Part shown: positions 26,542 to 36,800 of the stretch, piece after piece
Layout of the letters: each line of letters opens with the position of its first letter
How positions within the stretch are numbered: the stretch's first letter is position 1
Assembly: GCA_937989585.1 (NCBI GenBank)
Contig: CALKRW010000061.1
Location: forward strand, 1-64,000
Source: an uncultured Porphyromonadaceae bacterium
GTDB lineage: Bacteria; Bacteroidota; Bacteroidia; Bacteroidales; Muribaculaceae
Direction: 5' to 3'
Length of the DNA: 64,000 nucleotides
Program-made: the position numbers and the translations under genes
The notes under the pieces: generated by a model
What the model was told of the DNA's origin: nothing
What the model saw: the letters and a program-made list of their open reading frames with translations, nothing else
Databases searched by the model: none

Positions 26542-27609
26542 CTATCTGGCACGTGTAACATTGATATTGTGAGAGGTGAGTATCTTTAATGCAGACGAGA
26601 TGAAAGCCTTGCATTGTCCGGCACGCTCTCCTGCTTCTTTGTTTATGTCGGTGTCTTCATCAACGGGAATCAGACGGTAATTGGAGGATCGTCTGTCGGG
26701 AGGAAGAGTGAATACAAGGCGATAGGAGGCATCGCTGACTATTGCATTGCCATTTTCATCGCGTGATAGTTTCGCCTTGACCATCATACCTCCACGAGTG
26801 TCTGTTGTTTTCATGTTTGAAATGAAATTGCCAAGCGAGTAGACGAGCAGAACATTCCGTCCTGTTGAAGGGTTTGTGCGCATCTCTGCGGGCTGGATTA
26901 CGTGGGGATGGGCTCCTATAATCATGTCGGCCCCTTGTTTTATAAGAAAATCAGCAAGAGATTTCTGAGCGGCATTAGGCAGCAGTTTATATTCGTCTCC
27001 CCAATGGATACAAACGCATACCAACTCTGCTCCGCCCTCGCGTGCAGTCTTGATATCCGAGGCAATGAGTTCCCTGTCTATGTAATCGACAACAGCATCC
27101 GAGGCAAGCCTTATTCCGTTCGTACCATAGGTATAGTTCAGAAAGGCGACATTGAAACCGTTGATGTCCTTAATCATCGGAAGTGCCTTGGCGCGTTCTC
27201 CGGCATTGGTATAAGTGCCGATATGGTCTACACCCAATGAGTCGAGCCGACGGACAGTCTGTTTGAGTCCCTTGTCTCGACGGTCAAGAGTATGGTTGTT
27301 GGCTGTCAGGAAAAGGTCAAAGCCGTTAGCGGCGAGTTCGGCGACATATTCTACGGGCGCGTTAAAACATGGATAACCTGAAAGATGGGCATCTGCAATC
27401 GGAGTCTCAAGGTTGACTACAGAGTAGTCGGCCTCTTCGATATAAGGCCTGACGGCATCAAAATATCCAGAATATGAATAAGTGCCGTCATTCTGTCTGG
27501 CAGCATCAAGTTGTCCCTGATGCTGCATGGCATCGCCGGCAAAGATCAGAGTCGCATTTTCGGAGGGGAAAAGCGTGGTGGCGAGAGAAAAGACAAGAGG
27601 AAGCAGCAC
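26542..27609 (-). CDS. CapA-family (PGA_cap) phosphoesterase-like protein
   Basis: The 355-residue protein has a short N-terminal signal-like segment (MLLPLVFSLATTLFPSENA) and the CapA signatures FAGDAMQHQGQ, NLETPIAD, LTANNHTLDR, CIHWGDEY and GAHPHVIQPAE. These are metal-binding motifs of the calcineurin-like fold linked to poly-gamma-glutamate or capsule handling. The start is GTG; an in-frame stop just upstream makes it the first usable codon, 18 nt after folD. The actual reaction of this family outside Bacillus is not settled. Confidence 0.88.
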   Translation of the reverse strand: MLLPLVFSLATTLFPSENATLIFAGDAMQHQGQLDAARQNDGTYSYSGYFDAVRPYIEEADYSVVNLETPIADAHLSGYPCFNAPVEYVAELAANGFDLFLTANNHTLDRRDKGLKQTVRRLDSLGVDHIGTYTNAGERAKALPMIKDINGFNVAFLNYTYGTNGIRLASDAVVDYIDRELIASDIKTAREGGAELVCVCIHWGDEYKLLPNAAQKSLADFLIKQGADMIIGAHPHVIQPAEMRTNPSTGRNVLLVYSLGNFISNMKTTDTRGGMMVKAKLSRDENGNAIVSDASYRLVFTLPPDRRSSNYRLIPVDEDTDINKEAGERAGQCKAFISSALKILTSHNINVTRAR

Positions 27610-27627
27610 TTGTTCGGCCTGATTGGA

Positions 27628-28509
27628 TTAGTTTATGGGATTATGCGTGGCTGCAAGGAGGGTATTTTTCATGAGTCGTGTTATGGTCATGGGACCAACA
27701 CCACCGGGGACCGGTGTGATGAATGCGCATTTCGGAGCGACATTCTCGAAGTCGACATCGCCGCAAAGCCTGAACCCGCTTTTCCTGGATGCGTCGGGAA
27801 CACGTGTTGTGCCGACATCAATAACACTGGCACCTTCGCGAACCATATCGGCGGTAAGAAAATGCGGTTTACCTAAAGCGCACACCACGATATCTGCGCG
27901 GCGTGTTATGGATGCAATGTCCTGTGTAGCCGAATGACAGACCGTAACGGTCGCATTGCCGGGATTGTTCTTTTGCATAAGCATTGAAGCAAGCGGCTTG
28001 CCAACTATATTCGAGCGGCCTATTATGACAACATTCCTGCCTTTGGTCTCTATCCCGTAGCGGTCGAGAAGATCAAGTATGCCAGCGGGAGTCGCGGACA
28101 GGAATGCGGGCATACCGATGTTCATGCGACCGATATTTATAGGATGAAATCCGTCGACATCCTTGCGTGGATCGATGGCCTCGATGACGGCCTGTTCGTC
28201 AATGTGGCGTGGAAGAGGTAACTGTACGATGAATCCGTCTACCTCAGGGTCTTCATTAAGACTGTGGACAGCGGCAAGCAGTTCGTCCTGAGAGACGGTG
28301 TCCTCGAAGCGGATAAGGCTCGATTTGAATCCACACTCGGCGCATGCCTTGATCTTGGAGGCTACATAGGTTTCGGAACCACCGTCGTGGCCTACAAGTA
28401 TTGCGGCAAGGTGTGGAGCGCGCTTGCCTTGCGCTGTTAGTTCACGGACCTGACTGGCAATCTCGCCGCGTATTTCGGCGGCAGTTTTCTTTCCGTCAAT
28501 GAGTTGCAT
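27628..28509 (-). CDS. folD: Methylenetetrahydrofolate dehydrogenase / cyclohydrolase
   Basis: The 293-residue protein shows the FolD signatures YVASKIKACAECG (catalytic Tyr and Lys), DGFIVQLPLPRHID, IGRSNIVGKPLASML and the final PVPGGVGPMTITRLM (the last given as GGVGPMT). It interconverts methylene-, methenyl- and formyl-tetrahydrofolate for one-carbon metabolism. It sits 50 nt after ffh and 18 nt before the CapA-like gene, all on the minus strand. Confidence 0.97.
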   Translation of the reverse strand: MQLIDGKKTAAEIRGEIASQVRELTAQGKRAPHLAAILVGHDGGSETYVASKIKACAECGFKSSLIRFEDTVSQDELLAAVHSLNEDPEVDGFIVQLPLPRHIDEQAVIEAIDPRKDVDGFHPINIGRMNIGMPAFLSATPAGILDLLDRYGIETKGRNVVIIGRSNIVGKPLASMLMQKNNPGNATVTVCHSATQDIASITRRADIVVCALGKPHFLTADMVREGASVIDVGTTRVPDASRKSGFRLCGDVDFENVAPKCAFITPVPGGVGPMTITRLMKNTLLAATHNPIN

Positions 28510-28559
28510 GGGAATGTCTCAATAAATGGTTCAAATATTCATGGGGTTCATGGGAATGG

Positions 28560-29921
28560 TCAGCGACGAGGCATGCCTTTTGTCATCTGACGCATCTGAC
28601 GCATCTGGGACATCATTTTAGCAGGATTACGCATTGACGAGGATGCGGCCTTCATCATTTTGCGCATGTCTTCAAACTGTTTAAGCAGTCGGTTGACCTC
28701 CTGGATTGATGTGCCTGAGCCGGCCGCAATGCGGCGACGGCGTGACGGATTGATTATATCCGGATTCTCGCGTTCGTAAGGTGTCATGGAATCGATGATG
28801 GCCTCGACACCCTTGAATGCGTTGTTGTCGATATCAATATCCTTGATGGCCTTGCCTACACCGGGAATCATGGCGGCGAGATCCTTGATGTTGCCCATCT
28901 TCTTGATCTGGTTAATCTGTTTCTTGAAGTCGTTGAAGTCGAAACGGTTCTTGCGCAGTTTTTCTTCCAGTTCACGGGCCTGTTTCTCGTCAAACTGCTG
29001 CTGGGCCTTCTCAACGAGAGATACAATATCGCCCATACCGAGGATTCGGTCGGCCATACGCGAAGGATGGAAAATGTCGATTCCTTCAAGAGTCTCGCTT
29101 GTGCCGACAAATTTGATAGGTTTGGTGACTACGGTCCGGATAGAGAGTGCCGCACCACCACGGGTATCGCCGTCTAGTTTAGTCAGGACAACACCGTTGA
29201 AGTCAAGCCGGTCGTTGAAGGCCTTGGCTGTGTTCACTGCGTCCTGACCGGTCATGGAGTCAACCACGAAAAGAATTTCTGTGGGATTGACCGCTTTCTT
29301 GATTGCCTCAATCTCATCCATCATCTGCTCATCTACTGCAAGACGGCCTGCAGTATCGATTATGACAAGATCGTTATGGTTCTCGCGGGCGTATTCAATA
29401 GATTTTCGAGCAATACTTACTGGGTCTTTAGAGTCAGGAATGGTAAATACCGGGACTTCAATTTTGTCGGCAAGGACTTTCAACTGGTCAATGGCCGCAG
29501 GTCGATATACGTCACAAGCCACAAGGAGAGGACGTTTTGCCTTCTCGCTCTTAAGTTTTTTCGCTAATTTGGCCGAGAAAGTTGTCTTGCCGGAACCTTG
29601 AAGACCGGACATGAGGATGATGGCGGGACGTCCGTCGATGTTGAGCTGCGAGGCCTCACCTCCCATCAGTTCGGCCATCTCGTCACGGACAATCTTGACC
29701 ATAAGTTCAGAAGGCTTGACGGCTGTAAGCACATTCTGACCCAGGGCCTTTACTTTGACAGTGTCTACGAAAGACTTTGCAACCTTGTAGTTGACATCGG
29801 CCTCGATAAGAGCCTTGCGGACATCCTTAAGGGTCTCGGCGACATTGATCTCAGTGATTTTGCCTTGGCCTTTGAGTATCTTGAATGACCGCTCGAGGCG
29901 GTCGCTGAGTTTTTCGAACAT
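28560..29921 (-). CDS. ffh: Signal recognition particle protein Ffh
   Basis: The 453-residue GTPase has an N domain (1-90), a G domain with MSGLQGSGKTTFSAKLA (G1), CDVYRPAAIDQL, VIIDTAGRLAVD (G3) and TKLDGDTRGG (G4/G5), and a methionine-rich M domain (about 300-453). The M domain carries SRRRRIAAGSGTSIQEVNRLLKQF (given here as RRRRIAAGSGTSIQEVN) for SRP RNA binding. It targets membrane proteins to the translocon together with FtsY. No SRP RNA gene was seen nearby. No convincing TAnnTTTG promoter was found in the 136 bp upstream. Confidence 0.97.
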   Translation of the reverse strand: MFEKLSDRLERSFKILKGQGKITEINVAETLKDVRKALIEADVNYKVAKSFVDTVKVKALGQNVLTAVKPSELMVKIVRDEMAELMGGEASQLNIDGRPAIILMSGLQGSGKTTFSAKLAKKLKSEKAKRPLLVACDVYRPAAIDQLKVLADKIEVPVFTIPDSKDPVSIARKSIEYARENHNDLVIIDTAGRLAVDEQMMDEIEAIKKAVNPTEILFVVDSMTGQDAVNTAKAFNDRLDFNGVVLTKLDGDTRGGAALSIRTVVTKPIKFVGTSETLEGIDIFHPSRMADRILGMGDIVSLVEKAQQQFDEKQARELEEKLRKNRFDFNDFKKQINQIKKMGNIKDLAAMIPGVGKAIKDIDIDNNAFKGVEAIIDSMTPYERENPDIINPSRRRRIAAGSGTSIQEVNRLLKQFEDMRKMMKAASSSMRNPAKMMSQMRQMRQMTKGMPRR

Positions 29922-30057
29922 AGTCTATTGGTATAAAATGTGCATTGTGGCTTTGAACAGTGCACCGGGTCAATAAAAATTTATCTGGTGTTATATATAA
30001 TTAATGTATACAACGCTGAGTTCAGTTTCTATATTGTGTCATAATTGCCCCGGGGAG

Positions 30058-30411
30058 TTAGTCATCGAGGTGGTTTGTGGCTGTGTTGGGGAAGATGACC
30101 TTGGGCTTGAAGTCGCGGGCTTCTTCGATTGGCATCGAAGCGTATGACATTATTATGACTACATCACCGGGCTGTACCTTCCTTGCGGCTGCGCCGTTAA
30201 GACAGATGACACCAGAACCGGCGGGGCCGGGGATGGTATATGTGTCGAGTCGTTCGCCGTTATTGTTATTTACTATGTAAACGCGTTCGCCGGGAATAAT
30301 TCCGGCAGCCTCCATGAGTTTGGAATCAATAGTTATTGAGCCAATATAGTCAAGCCGCGCTTCGGTAACGGTGACGCGGTGGATTTTACTTTTCAGTACT
30401 TCGACGTTCAT
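30058..30411 (-). CDS. panD: Aspartate 1-decarboxylase
   Basis: The 117-residue product starts MNVEVLKSKIHRVTVTEA and carries the self-cleavage site Gly24-Ser25 in YIGSITID, which forms the pyruvoyl group. Further blocks are NNNNGERLDTYTIPG and ICLNGAAARKVQPGDVVIIMSY. It makes beta-alanine for pantothenate. The frame is open upstream, but the ATG at 30411 overlaps the panC stop by 4 nt and gives the standard N terminus. Confidence 0.96.
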   Translation of the reverse strand: MNVEVLKSKIHRVTVTEARLDYIGSITIDSKLMEAAGIIPGERVYIVNNNNGERLDTYTIPGPAGSGVICLNGAAARKVQPGDVVIIMSYASMPIEEARDFKPKVIFPNTATNHLDD

Positions 30412-31259
30412 CTTGCTGGGTAGGTTATATTGTCGATCAGTCTGACATCGCCACAGTATACTGTAATGCAACCAGTGGATGCCTTGTCTTTGCGCCATGC
30501 GTCAACAGGCTGCATGGTCAATGGGTCGACAATAGAGTAGTATTCGACTTCAAGAGGATCGAAAGCGTTGAGTCGGTCGGTGACATACTTTATAGTCTCG
30601 GCGGGAGTGTGTTCGAGTGCGTATGTCAGGCTGTCTACTAGTGCCCGGTGAATTTCGGGAGCGACCTTGCGGTTTTCGGGAGTCAGGCGGACATTGCGTG
30701 ATGACAGGGCAAGGCCATCCTCCTCGCGGACAATTGGGCATGCGACGATGTCGATATCATCGAAGTTGCATATGGATGCCATGCGGCGTATGACTGAAAT
30801 CTGCTGGAAGTCCTTTTCTCCGAAGTATGCGCGGGTAGGGCGCACCCATCCGAAAAGCCGGCTTACTATCTGGGCGACACCGTTGAAGTGTCCAGGGCGC
30901 ATCGCTCCCTCCATGACGGTGGCCACTTCTCCGAGATCGAATATTCTGTCGTCTGGTTCGGGATAAATTTCCGAAGCCGTCGGAATGAATGCATAGTCTA
31001 CGCCCGCTTCTTCGAGAAGACGGCAGTCAGCCTCCTCGGTACGCGGATAGGTTCGCAGATCGTCAGGATTGTTGAACTGGGTGGGATTGACGAAGACGCT
31101 GACAAAAACAACGTCGTTCTCGCGACGGGCGCGCTCGACTAGCGAGCGGTGTCCGGCATGAAGTGCCCCCATAGTGGGCACCAGGCCTACGCTGAGACCC
31201 TCTTCACGGGACTGCGTGGCAAGATTTTCAAGTTCTTTGACGGTACGTACAATTTTCAT
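30408..31259 (-). CDS. panC: Pantothenate synthetase
   Basis: The 283-residue protein has the PanC signatures PTMGALHAGHRSLVERA (HIGH-like motif), VFVNPTQFNNPDDLRTYPR, YFGEKDFQQISVIRRM and LALSSRNVRLTPENR. It condenses beta-alanine, made by PanD, with pantoate. The start at 31259 gives the usual MKIVRTV N terminus; an in-frame ATG at 31289 would add 10 residues and cannot be excluded. The stop overlaps the panD start. panB is not in the window. Confidence 0.95.
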   Translation of the reverse strand: MKIVRTVKELENLATQSREEGLSVGLVPTMGALHAGHRSLVERARRENDVVFVSVFVNPTQFNNPDDLRTYPRTEEADCRLLEEAGVDYAFIPTASEIYPEPDDRIFDLGEVATVMEGAMRPGHFNGVAQIVSRLFGWVRPTRAYFGEKDFQQISVIRRMASICNFDDIDIVACPIVREEDGLALSSRNVRLTPENRKVAPEIHRALVDSLTYALEHTPAETIKYVTDRLNAFDPLEVEYYSIVDPLTMQPVDAWRKDKASTGCITVYCGDVRLIDNITYPAR

Positions 31260-31376
31260 TTTGGGTAATGAGCCTTGTTTGACAGCCATTGGTGTTTTTA
31301 GTCCTGAGCATCAGGACCATGTTTTGTTATAAGTTTTGTTATGTAACCCTGTTAGACGGGTTCGGTAATCAGGGTG

Positions 31377-31384
31377 CAAAGTTA
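31377..31384 (-). promoter_or_regulatory. -7 box of panC-panD
   Basis: TAACTTTG on the minus strand, about 120 bp ahead of panC, with only a T-rich region at the -33 position. Confidence 0.5.
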
Positions 31385-31535
31385 TAAAAAATCATGGATA
31401 TTAAAAACATGCTGTGAAACATAATTTCAAAACCTTGCAGATATAAAAAAAAATTGTAAATTGCGCGCTGATTTGGTGTCACATCCGCGCACCTGATATA
31501 TTATCTGTATACAATACGATTAAATTTCTAATAAC

Positions 31536-33692
31536 ATGAAGATTTACAAGACCAACGAAATCAAAAACATCTCGCTGCTCGGCAGCAAGGGATCAGGCAA
31601 AACCACGCTCGCTGAGGCTATGCTCTACGAGTGTGGCGTTATAAAACGTCGCGGAACAGTCGAGGCAGGAAATACTGTGACCGACTACTTCCCTGTTGAA
31701 AAGGAATATGGCTCGTCTGTTTTCTCAACAGTTTTCTATGCTGAGTTCCTTGGCAAGAAACTCAACGTCATCGACTGCCCGGGAGCCGACGACTTTGTAG
31801 GCAACGCCATCACTGCGCTTAACGTAACCGATACGGGTGTAATTCTGGTCAACGCTCAGTACGGAGTCGAGGTGGGTACGCAGAATATCTTCCGCACTAC
31901 CGAATCTGTAAATAAGCCCGTTATCTTTGCCCTTAACCAGCTTGACGGCGAAAAAGCCGACTACGATAATGTTATCGAGCAGATGAAGGAAATCTTCGGG
32001 CCGAAGGTCGTGGCAATCCAGTATCCTCTGGCAAGCGGTGCCGGTTTCAACTCCATGATTGATGTTCTTCTTATGAAGAAATACTCTTGGGGGCCTGACG
32101 GAGGTGTACCTACAATCGAGGACATTCCGGCCGACCAGATGGACAAGGCTATGGAACTTCACCGCACTCTGGTCGAGGCTGCCGCCGAAAATGACGAGGC
32201 TCTGATGGAAAAATTCTTCGAGGAGGAGCACCTGACCGAAGACGAGATGCGCGAAGGCATCCGCAAGGGTCTTGTCTCCCGTTCGATTTATCCTGTTTTC
32301 TGTGTCTCAGCAGCCAAGGATATGGGTGTCCGCCGCATGATGGAGTTCCTGGGCAACGTGGTTCCTTTCGTTACCGAGATGCCTGCTCCCGAGACGACCG
32401 CCGGTGTCGAGGTCAAGCCCGACTCAAACGGCCCTCTTTCAATCTTCATGTATAAAACAACCGTTGAGCCCCACATTGGCGAGGTTTCGTATTTCAAGGT
32501 CATGTCCGGTACGCTTAAGGCCGGTGCCGATCTTGACAACGTGACACGCGGCTCAAAGGAGCGTCTCGCACAGTTGTACTGTGTATGCGGTCAGATCAAG
32601 ACTCCCGTTGATGAACTTTGCGCAGGCGATCTTGGCGCTACTGTCAAACTCAAGGATGTCCGCACAGGCAACACCCTCGACGAAAAAGGATGTGACTACG
32701 AGTTTGACTTCATTAAATATCCCGCTCCCAAGTATCAGCGTGCCGTGCGTCCCGTCACAGAGAGCGACGCCGAGAAACTCATGCAGATTCTTACCCGTAT
32801 GCACGAAGAGGATCCCACATGGGTTGTCGAGCAGAGCCGCGAACTCAAGCAGACTATTCTTTCCGGTCAGGGAGAGTTCCACCTCCGTACATTGAAATGG
32901 CGTGTCGAGAACAACGACAAACTTCCCATTCTCTTCGAGGAACCCAAGATTCCCTACCGCGAGACTATCACAAAGGCAGCGCGCGCAGACTATCGCCATA
33001 AGAAACAGTCCGGCGGTTCGGGCCAGTTCGGTGAGGTACACCTCATCATCGAGCCTTACACAGAAGGCATGCCTGCCCCTGACACATACCGCTTCGGCAA
33101 CCAGGAATACAAGATGAACGTCCGTGACACTCAGGAGATACCTCTGCAGTGGGGCGGCAAACTCGTTGTCAATAACTGTATTGTCGGCGGTGCCATCGAT
33201 ACACGCTTCATCCCTGCCATCGTGAAAGGCCTGATGGACCGTATGGAGCAGGGTCCTCTCACCGGTTCATATGCCCGCGACGTGCGTGTCTGCATTTATG
33301 ACGGCAAGATGCACCCCGTTGACTCGAATGAAATTTCCTTCCGTCTGGCTGGCCGCAATGCATTCTCCGAGGCTTTCCGCAATGCCAATCCCAAGGTCCT
33401 CGAGCCTGTATATGATGTCGAGGTAATGGTACCCGGCGATGTCATGGGCGATGTCATGAGTGACCTTCAGGGCCGTCGCGCCATTATCATGGGCATGAAC
33501 TCGGCTAATGGTTTCGAGGTTATCTCCGCCAAGGTTCCTCTGAAAGAGATGGCTTCCTATTCTACAGCCCTGAGTTCTATCACAGGCGGCCGTTCTTCGT
33601 TCACAATGAAGTTCTCTTCCTATGAACTCGTTCCCAGTGACGTCCAGGAGAAACTTCTCAAGGAATACGCTGAGAAGAATACCGAGGACTGA
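31536..33692 (+). CDS. EF-G2-like translation factor with altered GTPase motifs
   Basis: The 718-residue protein has all five EF-G domains and normal length, but its GTPase motifs depart from EF-G. G1 is GSKGSGKT (16-23), switch I EKEYGSSVFS replaces the usual RGITI block, G3 is DCPGADDF (80-87) with Ala84 where EF-G has the catalytic His, and G4 is NQLD (134-137) instead of NKxD. This matches the Bacteroides EF-G paralog reported to work without GTPase activity and to matter in carbon-starved gut colonisation. Family assignment is firm; function here is inference. A weak promoter (TTG 31435, TAAATTG 31457) precedes it. Confidence 0.9.
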   Translation: MKIYKTNEIKNISLLGSKGSGKTTLAEAMLYECGVIKRRGTVEAGNTVTDYFPVEKEYGSSVFSTVFYAEFLGKKLNVIDCPGADDFVGNAITALNVTDTGVILVNAQYGVEVGTQNIFRTTESVNKPVIFALNQLDGEKADYDNVIEQMKEIFGPKVVAIQYPLASGAGFNSMIDVLLMKKYSWGPDGGVPTIEDIPADQMDKAMELHRTLVEAAAENDEALMEKFFEEEHLTEDEMREGIRKGLVSRSIYPVFCVSAAKDMGVRRMMEFLGNVVPFVTEMPAPETTAGVEVKPDSNGPLSIFMYKTTVEPHIGEVSYFKVMSGTLKAGADLDNVTRGSKERLAQLYCVCGQIKTPVDELCAGDLGATVKLKDVRTGNTLDEKGCDYEFDFIKYPAPKYQRAVRPVTESDAEKLMQILTRMHEEDPTWVVEQSRELKQTILSGQGEFHLRTLKWRVENNDKLPILFEEPKIPYRETITKAARADYRHKKQSGGSGQFGEVHLIIEPYTEGMPAPDTYRFGNQEYKMNVRDTQEIPLQWGGKLVVNNCIVGGAIDTRFIPAIVKGLMDRMEQGPLTGSYARDVRVCIYDGKMHPVDSNEISFRLAGRNAFSEAFRNANPKVLEPVYDVEVMVPGDVMGDVMSDLQGRRAIIMGMNSANGFEVISAKVPLKEMASYSTALSSITGGRSSFTMKFSSYELVPSDVQEKLLKEYAEKNTED

Positions 33693-33724
33693 TCAAAATC
33701 CGGTAATAGAAAATTCTACAATGA

Positions 33725-33760
33725 TAAGGCGGTGTGTCAATTCTGACACACCGCCTTAAT
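33725..33760. terminator. Bidirectional terminator between the EF-G2-like gene and tamB
   Basis: A perfect 15 bp stem, TAAGGCGGTGTGTCA at 33725-33739 with its complement at 33744-33758, loop ATTC, between convergent genes. Confidence 0.88.
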
Positions 33761-33821
33761 ATATATGAGAGAATTTAGATTACCCATTGTATGCTTGATC
33801 CAGCAAGAATGGGTGATTATA

Positions 33822-36800
33822 TTATTGCTTTTGGGGTTCTGTAGAGGGTTGGGGCTGTGGGATGGTCAGGGTGTCGGCAGGCAGACTGTCGCTTTTATTA
33901 TTCTGTGGAAGGGAGTCGGTAGGGTCGGTGTCTTCCTTCTTTTTGCGATGCAGGAATCCGAACATCCTGTCAAAATCGCGTCGGAACATGATGCCTACGC
34001 CCTGAGTGGTCTGTGCGGTGCGCAGATAGTAGTTCTGGTCGTTGAAGCGATTATAGGCTTTCAGACGCCATGTGCCGGTGCGGTTGAGCAGATATTCTAT
34101 GTCAAAGTCACCTATGAACTGGTTGGTGTTAAGCGACTTGTCGCGATATCCGAAGTTGCCGTTCATCCTCAGCCTGTTGTTTAGGAGAGAGGATGATAGC
34201 GCGAGATCGAACTCGACATCCGAGAAATCTCCCTTGTCCGAGCGGAGGTTAGGTGCAATAGTCCAGTTTTCGGATAGTTTTCCCAGCATCGATGACAGGC
34301 GCGATGAGATTGTTGACGAGGCCATTGAGAATAGTTCGTTGCCTTTTGTCGCAGACATGTAGTCGGGTGTATAGAAGCGACCGAGTGCCAGGAGATAAAC
34401 TATCTGGCGATTCATCATTTCGTCAGTGGACACTATGGAACGCACCTTGCGGTATGTGTCTGACGTAAGGGTGGGGAACTCGAGGTCGAAGGCAATGTCG
34501 GGCTGCCGCATGTCTCCCGTCACTTTCAGCAGTGCATTGACCGGAACGTTCGTGCGGTTCAGGTCCTTGTCCTGAAGGAATGACTCATCAAGGTCTGAAA
34601 GGTTGGCGTTTACAGAGTATGCGGCTTCGATGTCGAGTTTTGCTGAATATGGATCTCCGGAGAAATTGATGGATGATCCGCTGCGAATCTTGAAATCTTT
34701 CACTATGATGTCCTGCAGCGTGAAATTGTATGAACCTCGTTCTATTGTATATCCTCCGTACATACGTAAATCGTTACCCGATGAATTGTATGTCATGCGA
34801 AGCGATCCTTTGCCGTTTGATTTTATTTCATCCCCCCCTACGGGATCCATGACCACAATTATATTTGCCTCCGGGGTTATGTCAATCTGTATGTCCATGT
34901 TATAGTCTGTGGGGACATCGGCGTTCTTCATCAGGGCCCGGCGCTGGTATTCGCGGACTATGGCCGGGACGTGGTCAACTTCGGTTATGGAGTCAGTTAT
35001 GACATGCTCATTCCTGTCTCGGAATGTAATAAAGGTGTATTCGTCGGCGTCTTCTCGGTCTGAAAGTACGAATGTAAAAGTTGAATTCGGCGCGGTGGAC
35101 ATGTTCACATTGATGTTCACTACGCCGGGCTTGCCGGAAATGAATGCTGATCCATTGCCGTAAATACGTCCGTACCAGTCGGGCGAGAGTTTAGAATTCA
35201 CATCATAACTCAAGAAATTCTGTGCGTCAGTCACTTTGAAATCGAAGGATGGTTCCTTGAAGAATTTATGGTCGACGCGTCCGTTCAGTCTGGCTGTATT
35301 GCCATTAACGTCACGGACGGTGGCATTGTTTATGAGAATTTGTCCCGGAGTGATTTTAACGGAATCGGTGCAATAGAACCATGTATTGGTAAAACCTACT
35401 TTAAGGCCGAAATTATCGGCATATATATCGCCCTCAAGGTCTATGTACTTGAATGTTCCGAACAGGTGTGCATGACCCGATGCATGACCTGAAACATCCT
35501 CGGCGAATGCCTCCATAAATGGTTTGAGAAATCCGACAGGCACCCTGTTGGCGTCAAAATTGATGTCGAGTTCTTCCTTTGCCGGAGTAATCGACCCGTA
35601 GATGTGAGAGTGGTTCTTGTCGAACCCCGTGACATCGGCGTCAAGCATCACGGCCTGCGCCTCGTTGTCCCAGTCGGCGCGGACCTCAGCGTTGCCTAAT
35701 ACACAATAATTATATGATATGGAGTCGACATGGAGGTCGGGGCAGGTGATGACCGGTGTCCTGCTCAGGAGTCCCCGGGCATTGAACCGGCCGGTGGCAC
35801 GGCCTCCGATCAGAGCCTTGTCGATGTCCAGTGTCTCGAAAATTGCGATCATGTTTACATCCTGCAGATCCAGGTCAAGCGTGCTTGTGCTGTCTGTCGA
35901 CACGCGTCCGTCGATGGCTATGCGCTGTCGCCCTGCTGTCATTGCGAAGTCACCGACGGTGATATCGCCAGGCGCGATGGATATGCGTGACGGAGAGATA
36001 TGCCATCTGTCCGTGCCGAAGGTTATGTCGCAGGGGTTGAAGTCAACGTCTGCCGTCAGTTTGCCATCGCTGTTTTTTCCGAGGAGGGTCGAGAAACTGA
36101 GTATGCCGTTAATGGGTTTCTCCCTCTCGAGCATCCAGTCAACACGTGTGTCGACACGATTCTGTGCGGCGGTCAGGGTGGTCACCAGCACCATCTCACC
36201 CTTTTTGGTGGGCATCTGCGTGGTGGCGTAAAGCATTCCGGAAGGGGCGTCATCATAATTCAGTTCGGCCTGTACTGCTGTGTTCTCGATGATTTTTTCC
36301 CCATTCATCAGATATGGAGCGTCAAGTGTAAACATCATCTTGCCTTTCTCCATATTCATTGAACCGTCGATACTCACCGGATATATTATCTGCACCGGTA
36401 GTTTAAAGAAGTTCGAGAGTTCCTCGGCCTTGTCGATGCTGAAGTTGTATACAAAACGGTTCTCTTTTTCATCGCATGACGAAAATTTGTGAACGTCATG
36501 CGTAGGTCCGAAAACCGGAAGCACCGAACCTACCGCCGAGAGTATGTCTTTCGGCAGAGTGCTCAGACATATGTCACCCTCGATTCTTCCGTTTATGAAG
36601 TCGCTTTCAATCTCTATTGTCGAAGGACTTCCGAAGTTGTCGGCATCAAGATTGATTTTGTTGATGTGTAGTGAGGACTTTCCGGCATCAGGAGCCTCTA
36701 ACTTCAGGTCCCGTATTGACAGCGTGCCGTTTACCCAGTCCTTGAGGGAGCCTGACAGGTCTGCGTTTATATCGGCGCAGGCTTTGTAGCCGTCAAATTT

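Noticed and set aside
29922..30057. An SRP RNA gene or a typical promoter next to ffh
   Set aside because: No SRP RNA core motif and no TAnnTTTG box were found on reading both strands.
35719..36231. Multiple plus-strand frames within 34000-38100
   Set aside because: Shadows of the long tamB gene on the minus strand.
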